DNA of 48,478 nucleotides. It comes from JBFHNV01 sp965365655. Its GTDB lineage: Bacteria > Pseudomonadota > Gammaproteobacteria > HK1. The stretch is from assembly GCA_965365655.1 (NCBI GenBank), contig CBDUCN010000005.1:1-48478 (forward strand), given 5' to 3'. How positions within the stretch are numbered: the first letter of the stretch is position 1; each line of letters starts with the position of its first letter. Shown one piece after another: positions 38,886 through 46,212 of this stretch. A model generated the notes under the pieces. That model did no database searches. It was not told the DNA's origin and saw only the letters and a program-made list of their open reading frames with translations. Position numbers and translations under genes: made by a program.

Positions 38886-39437
38886 TCAGGGGAAGCGCTC
38901 CGCGTCGGCGAAGGAGCCGGCAGCCGCGTCGCGCGCGGACAGCGAAGGCGGCCCGTGCAGGGGCCACTCGATTCCGATGTCCGGATCGTCGTAGCGGATG
39001 CAGCGCTCCGCGTCAGGCGCGTAGTAGTCGGTGGTCTTGTAGGCGACGTCGGCGCCGTCGCCGAGCACCAGGAAACCGTGTGCGAATCCTTCTGGGATCC
39101 AGAGCTGCACGTGCGCGCGGTCGTCAAGCCGCACCGCTGTCCACTGCCCGAAGCGCGGCGAGCTCGCGCGCATGTCCACCGCGACGTCGAAGATCTCGCC
39201 GCGCAGCACGCGCACCAGCTTGCCCTGCGCGTGGGGAGCGACCTGGTAGTGCAGGCCGCGCAGCACACCGCCGGCGGAGCGGCTGTGGTTGTCCTGCACG
39301 AAGCTGACGGCCCGGCCGGTCGCGGCCTCGAAATCGCGCGCGTTGAAGCTCTCCAGGAAGAACCCGCGCTCGTCGCCGTGCACGCGCGGCGTGAGCATCA
39401 GCACCTCGGGATGCGACATCGGCTCGACTTCGATCAT
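38886..39437 (-). CDS. rmlC: dTDP-4-dehydrorhamnose 3,5-epimerase
   Basis: 183 residues, normal for RmlC. A cupin enzyme converting dTDP-4-keto-6-deoxyglucose to the L-lyxo form, the step before RmlD. N-terminus EVLMLTPRVHGDERGFFLES, catalytic histidine in VLRGLHYQ, then VRGEIFDVAVD-like strands, QLWIPEGFAHGFLVL and YAPDAERCIRYDDPDIGIEW. The ATG at 39437 is preferred because MIEVEPMSHPEVLML aligns with the usual family N-terminus; an ATG six codons later is possible. It heads the rmlC-rmlD-lpxL-heptosyltransferase-GT run. Confidence 0.96.
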   Translation of the reverse strand: MIEVEPMSHPEVLMLTPRVHGDERGFFLESFNARDFEAATGRAVSFVQDNHSRSAGGVLRGLHYQVAPHAQGKLVRVLRGEIFDVAVDMRASSPRFGQWTAVRLDDRAHVQLWIPEGFAHGFLVLGDGADVAYKTTDYYAPDAERCIRYDDPDIGIEWPLHGPPSLSARDAAAGSFADAERFP

Positions 39438-39558
39438 GCTGGGGCTCCGGTGCGCACGCGCATCCCGCCGCCGGCTCGCACGGGCGTCGGCGGCGACGGG
39501 CGCTTGGAGGACGCCGTCATTCTCGCACGCCCGACCGAGGGCTGGCACGGCGGCGCGG

Positions 39559-40884
39559 TCACTTTCCGATGCAGAAGGTCGCGAAGATCGCGCCCAGCAG
39601 ATCGTCGCTGCGCACCGTGCCGGTGATCTCGCCGACGGCCTCGTGCGCGAGGCGCAGCTCCTCGGCCACCAGCTCGCTGCCACGGCCTGCCTCGTGCAGC
39701 GCCGCAGCCGCGGCCAGTGCGTCGCGCGCGCGGCGCAACGCCGCGACGTGGCGCCGGCGCGCGGTGAAGCGGCCTTCCCCCGACAGCACGTCGGCACGGG
39801 CCAGCAGCGCATTGACGAGCTCCGGAAAACCGGCGCCGGTGCGCGCGCTCACGCGCACGCCGTCCGCCGCGTCGCCGGCCCGAGCGCCGCTCAGGTCCAC
39901 CTTGTTGCGCACCAGCAGCCGGGGTGCGTCCGCATCCAGGCCCGGCGGCAGATCGGGCTCGCCGCCCTGCCCACCGTCGTCGAGCACGACCAGCAGCAGG
40001 TCCGCACCCTCGATCTCGCGGTGCGTGCGCGCGATTCCGGCGCGCTCGATGACGTCGTCGCTGTCGCGCAGCCCGGCGGTGTCCACCAGCTCGATCTGCA
40101 GCGGCCCGAGGGTCAGCTCCTCGCGCAGCACGTCGCGGGTGGTGCCCGGCAGCGCGGTCACGATCGCGCGCTCGTCGCCGGCAAGCCGGTTGAGGATGCT
40201 CGACTTGCCGACGTTGGGCGCGCCCACCAGGACCGCGCGCAAGCGGTCGTTCAGGCGAACGCCCCGGTCCGCCTCCTCCAGCGTCTGCTCAACGAGCCGC
40301 GCCAGCGCCGCGAGTCGTTGCGCGACCGCATCGTCGCGCGCCGGCTCGAGATCCTCCTCGGAGAAGTCGAGGTCCGCCTCGAGACGCACCCGCTGCTCGA
40401 GCAGCGACGCCGCGATCCGGCGCACCTGGCGCGAGAACACGCCGCTCAACGTCGCGCGCGCCGCGCGCGCCGCGCGGCGGCTGCCGGCGTCGATCAGGTC
40501 CGCGACCGCCTCGGCCTGCACCAGATCCAGGCGGCCCTCGAGGAACGCGCGCTCGGTGAACTCGCCGGGCCGCGCCGGCCGCGCACCGGCAGCCACGACC
40601 GCCTCCAGCAGGGCGTCCAGCACCGCGGCGCCGCCGTGCGCCTGCAGTTCCAGCACGTGCTCGCCCGTGTACGAGCCCGGGGCGGGGAAGTACAGCGCGA
40701 TGCCGCGATCGATGGGCTCGCCCGAGCCGTCGCGGAACGTGCGCAGCGCCGCGTGACGCGCAGCCGGCAGGTCGCCCAGCACGAGCCGGGCGACCGCGGG
40801 CACGGCGTCTCCGGACACGCGCACCACGCCGATGCCGGCGCGGCCGCGGGCGGTTGCGATTGCCGCGATGGTGTCGCGCACCAC
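39559..40884 (-). CDS. mnmE: tRNA modification GTPase MnmE
   Basis: 441 residues. With MnmG it installs the 5-carboxymethylaminomethyl (or related) group on wobble U34 of certain tRNAs. N-terminal formyl-THF-binding domain starts at DTIAAIATARGRAGIGVVRV. A central helical domain flanks the G domain (G1 GAPNVGKSS, switch GTTRDV, G3 DTAGLRD, G4 NKVD). The C-terminal FCIGK carries the conserved catalytic cysteine. The start is a GTG next to a second GTG, with no clear ribosome-binding site. It follows yidC as in the usual rpmH-rnpA-yidC-mnmE order, but 203 bases away. I see nothing coding in that gap. Confidence 0.97.
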   Translation of the reverse strand: MVRDTIAAIATARGRAGIGVVRVSGDAVPAVARLVLGDLPAARHAALRTFRDGSGEPIDRGIALYFPAPGSYTGEHVLELQAHGGAAVLDALLEAVVAAGARPARPGEFTERAFLEGRLDLVQAEAVADLIDAGSRRAARAARATLSGVFSRQVRRIAASLLEQRVRLEADLDFSEEDLEPARDDAVAQRLAALARLVEQTLEEADRGVRLNDRLRAVLVGAPNVGKSSILNRLAGDERAIVTALPGTTRDVLREELTLGPLQIELVDTAGLRDSDDVIERAGIARTHREIEGADLLLVVLDDGGQGGEPDLPPGLDADAPRLLVRNKVDLSGARAGDAADGVRVSARTGAGFPELVNALLARADVLSGEGRFTARRRHVAALRRARDALAAAAALHEAGRGSELVAEELRLAHEAVGEITGTVRSDDLLGAIFATFCIGK

Positions 40885-41087
40885 GGCGTCGGCGGCGCCG
40901 CTCAGAGGCTGTGAATTCCGCGCCGGCCTTCGCGAGACTGCCGCCAGACGTCAGGCGCACGGCGCGGGGCTGTACATCGCCCGGCACCGCGGCCGTCTCC
41001 GCGCGCCCGGGCGATGGGGATACCCGCAACGCGGCCGGAGGCGCCCGGAGGGCGTCGCAGCAGGCGTGGCGACGGATTCACGATCGC

Positions 41088-42764
41088 TCAGCCGTCGGGG
41101 CCGACGATCTTGCGCGTGATCACCCATTGCTGGGCGATCGACAGCAGGTTGTTCACGAACCAGTAGAGCACCAGCCCGGAAGGGAAGAACAGGAACAGGA
41201 AGGTGAACACGATCGGCAGCATCATCATCACCTTCGCCTGGATCGGATCCGGGGGCGCCGGGTTCAACCGCTGCTGCACGAACATGCTGGCGCCCATCAG
41301 CAGCGGCAGCACGAAGAACGGATCGTACTCGCTGAGGTCCTGGAGCCAGAAGATGAACGGCGCCTGGCGCAGCTCCACGCTCTCCAGCAGCACCCAGTAC
41401 AGCGAGATGAAGACGGGTATCTGCACCAGGATCGGAAGACAGCCGCCGAGTGGGTTGATCTTCTCGGTCTTGTACAGCTCCATCATCGCCTGGTTCATGC
41501 GCTGCTTGTCGCTGGCATAACGCTCGCGAAGCTGCGTGATGCGCGGCTGAAGCTTGCGCATGCGGGCCATCGACTTGTAGCTCGCCGCCGAGAGCTGGAA
41601 GAACGCGAGCTTGATCGCGATGGTGAGGATGATGATCGAGAAGCCCCAGTTGCCCACGAACTCGTGGATCCACTTCAACGCCCAGAACAGCGGCATCGCG
41701 ATGAACCACAGCCAGCCGTAGTCGACGGTGCGATCGAGGTAGGGCGCGACGTTCTCCATGCGCTGCTGGTCCTTCGGACCGACGTACAGCCTCATGTCCA
41801 GCGTGCTCTCGGCGCCCGGCGGCACCGATTGCGCAGGCGTCATCACGCCCAGCACGAAGCGCGCGTCGGCGAGCGCCTTGCTGTAGTAGTAGTTCACCGC
41901 GTCGGCGGCCGGCACCACGGCCGCAGCGAAGTAGTGCTGGATCATCGCGGCCCAGCCGCCCTGCACGCTCTCGTCCACCGCCCGATCGGCCATGTCGCCG
42001 AAATCGATCTTCTGGTACGGCTTGTCCGGCTTCGACAGCACGCCGCCGGTGTAGGTGTAGGTCTGGAACAGGCCGCCCTCGCGCGGTACCTCGGCGCGCA
42101 GCAGCTGCGTGTACATGCGCACCGGCCACGGCGCGGACGAACCGTTGCGAACCAGGTACTCGATGCGTACGACGTACGAATCGCGCTCCAGGACGAAGCG
42201 CTTGATCACCTCGACGCCGTTCGCCGAGCGCCACCGAAGCGGCACCGTCAGCGTGTCGGCGCCGTCGGGGAGCACGTACTCTGAGGCCTCGGCGCTGAAC
42301 GGCGCACGGTGGTTGGGCGCCTCGTCGTTACCGAGCAGCCCGGACTGCACCAGGAAGACGTCGGGTGGCTGGGGAGTGAGCAGCGTCAGCGGCTCATCCG
42401 GCTGCTCGCCGGACTTCGGGTAGGCAAGCAGCCGCGCTTCGCGCAGCGTGCCTCCGGCGGGGTCGATGGTCAGGTCGAGCAGATCGGTGCGTACGTGCAC
42501 CGCTCCGGGCACCGCGGCCGCGACGGGCGCGGCAGACGCCTCGTCGCCGGCAGGAAGCGCAGGAACGTCGGCCGCTGGCTGCCCTCCCGGCTGCGCGGTC
42601 GCCGCAGGTGCCCCGGGCACGTCTGCCGGCGCGGTGGCCTGCTGGCCGTCCGCCGCCGGTGGCAGGGGCTTCGGACCGTAGTCCTCCTGCCATGCCTGCC
42701 ACAGCAGGAAGCTCACCATTACCAGCCCGATGAGCAGCAGGTTGCGAACCTGTTCCATCGGCAT
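41088..42764 (-). CDS. yidC: Membrane protein insertase YidC
   Basis: 558 residues. Inserts and folds inner-membrane proteins alone or with SecYEG. N-terminal TM (NLLLIGLVMVSFLLWQAW) is followed by a Pro/Ala/Gly-rich linker (about 35-88), a large periplasmic beta domain (about 90-340) and the conserved C-terminal five-helix core: GWLWFIAMPLFWALKWIHEF, SIIILTIAIKLAFFQLSAAS, GGCLPILVQIPVFISLYWVL, and the final NNLLSIAQQWVITRKI. The hydrophilic-groove region KLAFF and the loop KLQPRITQLRERYASDKQRM are intact. Start at 42764 or two codons later. Only 30 bases separate it from rnpA, so the usual yidD is absent here. Confidence 0.97.
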   Translation of the reverse strand: MPMEQVRNLLLIGLVMVSFLLWQAWQEDYGPKPLPPAADGQQATAPADVPGAPAATAQPGGQPAADVPALPAGDEASAAPVAAAVPGAVHVRTDLLDLTIDPAGGTLREARLLAYPKSGEQPDEPLTLLTPQPPDVFLVQSGLLGNDEAPNHRAPFSAEASEYVLPDGADTLTVPLRWRSANGVEVIKRFVLERDSYVVRIEYLVRNGSSAPWPVRMYTQLLRAEVPREGGLFQTYTYTGGVLSKPDKPYQKIDFGDMADRAVDESVQGGWAAMIQHYFAAAVVPAADAVNYYYSKALADARFVLGVMTPAQSVPPGAESTLDMRLYVGPKDQQRMENVAPYLDRTVDYGWLWFIAMPLFWALKWIHEFVGNWGFSIIILTIAIKLAFFQLSAASYKSMARMRKLQPRITQLRERYASDKQRMNQAMMELYKTEKINPLGGCLPILVQIPVFISLYWVLLESVELRQAPFIFWLQDLSEYDPFFVLPLLMGASMFVQQRLNPAPPDPIQAKVMMMLPIVFTFLFLFFPSGLVLYWFVNNLLSIAQQWVITRKIVGPDG

Positions 42765-42794
42765 GCTCAGTCCCTCGTCGCGGCGTGGCCGCGA

Positions 42795-43196
42795 TCAGCG
42801 CGGTGATGGAGCGTCGGACTGCGCGATGCGCCGCCAGTGTGACTCGAGCGATCGGCGCAGGGTGTCGTTGCCGGGAGTCGCGTCACAGCGGCAGAGCACG
42901 ACCACGTCGAGTCCCGGGAGCAGGTGGGCATGATGGCGAAAGCTTTCCCTGATGAGACGCTTGATCCGGTTGCGGGCGACGGCCCGGCGGATCCGCTTCT
43001 TGCCGACCGCCAGACCGAGCCGGCTCGCGGGTTGCGGCACGTCCTCCGGTCGGGCGTGGGCAAGCACCGTGAAGAAACGGTCGCTGGAGCGGCGGGCGCA
43101 TCGGAAGACCCGTTCGAACTCCGCTCCCTTGCGCAGACGTCGGGAACGGTCGAAGCGGGCGCCTGAGCGCGGTGCAGAGCCGCCGGAGGCGTTCAG
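42795..43196 (-). CDS. rnpA: Ribonuclease P protein component; start codon probably CTG
   Basis: Protein subunit of RNase P, which matures tRNA 5' ends. The RNP signature KKRIRRAVARNRIKRLIRESFR is clear. Conserved N-terminal family sequence (RLRKGAEFERVFRCARRSSD, then RFFTVLA) lies upstream of the first standard start, GTG 43067. Reading back through this frame into rpmH I find no ATG, GTG or TTG. The best candidate is CTG at 43196-43194, overlapping the rpmH stop as CTGA and giving 133 residues, a normal length. This is the same geometry as ATGA/GTGA junctions elsewhere in the window. A second CTG lies at 43136. A sequencing error is a possible alternative. Confidence 0.9.
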   Translation of the reverse strand: MNASGGSAPRSGARFDRSRRLRKGAEFERVFRCARRSSDRFFTVLAHARPEDVPQPASRLGLAVGKKRIRRAVARNRIKRLIRESFRHHAHLLPGLDVVVLCRCDATPGNDTLRRSLESHWRRIAQSDAPSPR

Positions 43197-43327
43197 GCGC
43201 TGAGGCGCGCCCGGCCTTTCGCTCGGCGGGCCTTCAGCACGCGGCGCCCGGCCTTGGTCGCCATGCGCGCGCGAAAGCCGTGACGACGCTTGCGCTTGAG
43301 ATTACTGGGCTGGAACGTTCGTTTCAT
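43193..43327 (-). CDS. rpmH: 50S ribosomal protein L34
   Basis: 44 residues, translated by hand: begins MKRTFQPSNLKRKRRHGFRA, continues through MATKAGRRVLKARRAKGR and ends ARLSA. This is an unmistakable L34, a basic ribosomal protein of the large subunit. It is the first gene of the leftward rpmH-rnpA-yidC run, divergent from dnaA, as usual at proteobacterial origins. A good sigma-70 promoter lies 56-85 bases upstream. Confidence 0.98.
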   Translation of the reverse strand: MKRTFQPSNLKRKRRHGFRARMATKAGRRVLKARRAKGRARLSA

Positions 43328-43382
43328 GACGCCCCTCCAGGGCGTTTGCCATACGGCCCCGGAGCTCCGGAGGAAGCCGCGA

Positions 43383-43412
43383 ATGCTACGCGCTCGCCGC
43401 CGAGAGTGTCAA
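43383..43412 (-). promoter_or_regulatory. Sigma-70 promoter for rpmH
   Basis: On the minus strand a perfect TTGACA (43412-43407) is followed after 18 bases by TAGCAT (43388-43383). The predicted start is about 45 bases upstream of the rpmH ATG, within the rpmH-dnaA divergent region. Confidence 0.7.
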
Positions 43413-43448
43413 TTCAGACACCGATGCTGAACGGCTCGCCGCGCTTCG

Positions 43449-43475
43449 TTGGACCACACCCCCGTCGGGTATACA
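43449..43475 (+). promoter_or_regulatory. Possible dnaA promoter
   Basis: TTGGAC (43449-43454) and TATACA (43470-43475) with a 15-base spacer lie about 50 bases upstream of the dnaA start codon. The spacer is short, but GGGTATACA is the only -10-like element I see in this GC-rich stretch. Confidence 0.4.
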
Positions 43476-43523
43476 CTCGTGCGCCTTTCGGGGTGATGGC
43501 GGTCAGCGGGGCAGTGCACGACG

Positions 43524-44846
43524 GTGGGGCAGAGCATCTGGGAAAAGTGCCTCGACCGGCTCGAGGGTGAACTGACCGCGCAGCAGTTCAACACGTGGAT
43601 CCGCCCGCTGCAGGCGGTGGAGGAAGACGGAGCGCTACGCCTTCTCGCGCCGAACTCCTTCGTGCGCGACTACGTGACCGAGAACCTCGGCACGCATCTC
43701 AACGACGTGCTGCGGCGTGTGACGGGCACCGAGGCATCCATCTCGGTCCACGTCGGCAGCCTCGACGGCGAGAGCCGCAGCACCCGTCCGCAGAGCCCGC
43801 CGCCGGGCGTCGGGCGGCGCGGCAGCCGGACCGGGCTGCGTCCCGACTTCACGTTCGACAACTTCGTGGAAGGCAAGTCCAACCAGCTCGCGAAGGCGGC
43901 GTCGATACAGGTGTCGCAGAATCCCGGAGGGGCCTACAACCCGCTGTTCATCTACGGCGGCGTGGGGCTCGGCAAGACCCACCTGATGCACGCCATCGGC
44001 AACGGCATCGCGAGGCAGAAGCCGGATGCGACGATCGCGTACCTGCACTCCGAGCGCTTCGTGGGGGACATGGTGCGGGCGCTTCAGCGCAACGCCATCA
44101 ACGAATTCAAGGCGTTCTACCGCTCGGTGGACGCGCTGCTGATCGACGACATCCAGTTCTTCGCCGGCAAGGAACGCTCGCAGGAAGAGTTCTTCCACAC
44201 CTTCAACGCGCTGCTCGAGGATCAGCAGCAGATCATCCTCACCTGCGATCGCTATCCGAAGGAGGTCGACGGGCTGGAGGAGCGCCTGAAGTCGCGTTTC
44301 GGATGGGGCCTCACGGTGGCGATCGACCCGCCGGAGCAGGAGACGCGGGTGGCGATCCTGATGAACAAGGCGCAGTCCATGGGTGCCCCGATCAGCCAGG
44401 AGGTCGCGTTCTTCATCGGCCAGCGGATCCGCTCCAACGTGCGCGAGCTGGAAGGCGCGTTGCGCCGGGTCATCGCCTATGCGCAGTTCACCGACCGCGC
44501 GGTGACGCTCGAGCTCGCCCGGGAATCGTTGCGCGACCTGCTGGCTCTGCAGGACAAGCTGGTCACGGTCGAGAACATCCAGAAGACGGTGGCGGAGTAC
44601 TACAAGATCCGCGTCGCGGACCTGGTGTCCAAGCGCCGCACGCGCTCCATCGCGCGTCCGCGGCAGGTCGCGATGGCGCTGTCCAAGGAGCTGACGAACC
44701 ACAGCCTGCCCGAGATCGGGGACGCGTTCGGAGGACGCGACCACACCACCGTGCTGCACGCCTGCCGCAAGGTGGCGCAACTGCGGGCCGACAACACGTC
44801 GATCAGCGACGAGTACACGGCCCTGCTGAGAACCCTGAGCACGTGA
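43524..44846 (+). CDS. dnaA: Chromosomal replication initiator DnaA
   Basis: 440 residues. Domain I (about 1-80) begins IWEKCLDRLEGELTAQQFNT. Domain II is short (about 82-105; RSTRPQSPPPGVGRRGSR). The AAA+ domain III starts at FTFDNFVEGKSNQLA with Walker A YGGVGLGKTH and Walker B LLIDDIQFF. DNA-binding domain IV ends with the DnaA signature GRDHTTVLHACRKV that contacts DnaA boxes. The start is a GTG supported by alignment to the family N-terminus; the Shine-Dalgarno is weak. It is followed by a spacer carrying DnaA boxes, then dnaN, recF and gyrB. Confidence 0.98.
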   Translation: MGQSIWEKCLDRLEGELTAQQFNTWIRPLQAVEEDGALRLLAPNSFVRDYVTENLGTHLNDVLRRVTGTEASISVHVGSLDGESRSTRPQSPPPGVGRRGSRTGLRPDFTFDNFVEGKSNQLAKAASIQVSQNPGGAYNPLFIYGGVGLGKTHLMHAIGNGIARQKPDATIAYLHSERFVGDMVRALQRNAINEFKAFYRSVDALLIDDIQFFAGKERSQEEFFHTFNALLEDQQQIILTCDRYPKEVDGLEERLKSRFGWGLTVAIDPPEQETRVAILMNKAQSMGAPISQEVAFFIGQRIRSNVRELEGALRRVIAYAQFTDRAVTLELARESLRDLLALQDKLVTVENIQKTVAEYYKIRVADLVSKRRTRSIARPRQVAMALSKELTNHSLPEIGDAFGGRDHTTVLHACRKVAQLRADNTSISDEYTALLRTLST

Positions 44847-45044
44847 TGGGCATCACCTGTGGATAACTTCGCCTGTCCGGTGCGACTCGCAGTTATCCAG
44901 AATGTGTCCACAGGAAAACAGGTGCCGTGAGCAGCCCCTGACGGGGGTATCTGTGAGTCACTTAAGCGTTTGTTATTTATATAAAAATATGCCTTATCCA
45001 CAGAACTTGCGGCAGCATACAACAGTAACAACAGATTCGAGATC
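44847..45044. other. oriC: Candidate replication origin (oriC) in the dnaA-dnaN spacer
   Basis: The 198-base spacer contains two perfect TTATCCACA DnaA boxes in opposite orientations: 44858-44866 (minus) and 44994-45002 (plus). A one-mismatch box TTATCCAGA lies at 44893-44901 and a weaker GTGTCCACA at 44905-44913. Between them, 44971-44991 is a run of A/T (TGTTATTTATATAAAAATATG), the strongest AT-rich stretch noted in the window and a plausible unwinding element. This placement fits many proteobacteria, but autoregulatory DnaA boxes alone cannot be excluded. Confidence 0.75.
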
Positions 45045-46151
45045 ATGAAATTCGAAGTAGTAAGGGACGTGCTCCTGGAACCGCTGCTCGCTGTGCAGGG
45101 GGTGGTCGAGCGACGTCAGACCCTGCCGATCCTGTCCAACGTGCATCTCGAGATTCGGGCGGGGCAGCTCGCGGTGTCGGCGACCGACATGGAGATCGAG
45201 CTGGTCGCGGAACGGCCCATCGAGGCCGAGGAGGACGGGGTCGCCACGGTTCCGGCGCGCAAGCTGATCGACATCTGTCGGACGCTGGACAAGGACGCCC
45301 GGGTCAGCTTCAGCGTGGACGAGCAGAAGGCGGTGCTGCGCTCGGGACGCAGCCGGTTCACGCTGAGCACGTTGCCGGCGGCGGACTTTCCGACTACCGA
45401 CGCTCCGGCAGGCGAGCTTTCCCTGAGCGTGGAGCAGGCGCTGCTGCGCCAGCTGGTCGATCTCACCCAGTTCGCGATGGCGCAGCAGGACGTCCGGTAC
45501 TACCTGAACGGCCTGCTGCTGGAAATCGGGGGCGACTATCTGCGTGCGGTAGCGACCGACGGGCACCGGCTCGCCGCGGCCGACATCCCGCTGGACGCGG
45601 GCGCGGCCGATACGCCGCGGCAGATCATCGTGCCACGCAAGGGGGTGCTCGAGATGCAGCGCCTGCTGACCGGAGAGGAAAAGGCCGAGCTCACCGTCGG
45701 CGCGAACGCGCTGCGCCTTGCGGTCCCCGGTGCCCGCCTGACGAGCAAGCTCATCGACGGGCGATTTCCGGACTACGAGCGGGTGATTCCCCGCCAGGAG
45801 GTCAGCGACAAGCAGGTGGTGGTCGACAAGGATCGCCTGGGAGGCTGCCTGTCGGCCGCCTCGGTGCTGTCGAACGACAAGTACCGCGCCGTGCGGCTGA
45901 GCCTGGAGCCCGGGATCCTGCGGGTGGTCGCGAACAACCCCGAGCAGGAGGAGGCCGAGGTGGAGCTCGAGGTCGAGTACGACGGGGACGGACTCGAGAT
46001 CGGCTTCAACGTCGCCTACATGATCCAGGCGCTCAATGCGCTGCCGGGAGAGCAGGTGCGGCTGTGCCTGACCGACGCGAGCAGCAGCTGCCTGATGCTC
46101 GCCGAGGGCCGGGACGACTGTCGTTACGTGGTCATGCCGATGCGGCTGTGA
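45045..46151 (+). CDS. dnaN: DNA polymerase III beta sliding clamp
   Basis: 368 residues, normal for the family. Forms the dimeric ring that tethers DNA polymerase III to DNA. N-terminus MKFEVVRDVLLEPLLAVQGV, then VVERRQTLPILSNVHLE, ATDMEIELVAERP, LPAADFPTTDAP, the central YLNGLLLEIGGDYLRAVATD and GHRLAAADIPL, and the C-terminal SSSCLMLAEGRDDCRYVVMP plus MRL, which forms the binding pocket rim. It starts 43 bases after the second DnaA box of the candidate oriC and is followed 61 bases later by recF. Confidence 0.98.
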   Translation: MKFEVVRDVLLEPLLAVQGVVERRQTLPILSNVHLEIRAGQLAVSATDMEIELVAERPIEAEEDGVATVPARKLIDICRTLDKDARVSFSVDEQKAVLRSGRSRFTLSTLPAADFPTTDAPAGELSLSVEQALLRQLVDLTQFAMAQQDVRYYLNGLLLEIGGDYLRAVATDGHRLAAADIPLDAGAADTPRQIIVPRKGVLEMQRLLTGEEKAELTVGANALRLAVPGARLTSKLIDGRFPDYERVIPRQEVSDKQVVVDKDRLGGCLSAASVLSNDKYRAVRLSLEPGILRVVANNPEQEEAEVELEVEYDGDGLEIGFNVAYMIQALNALPGEQVRLCLTDASSSCLMLAEGRDDCRYVVMPMRL

Positions 46152-46212
46152 GCCGGGTGCCGCGGCGTTCCCGCGACCCGTGGGCTGATCCGCGGCGCGC
46201 CGACGGCGAGGC

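Noticed and set aside
42795..43067. RnpA starting at GTG 43067
   Set aside because: It would remove the conserved N-terminal strand and helix of the protein, which are clearly readable upstream in the same frame.
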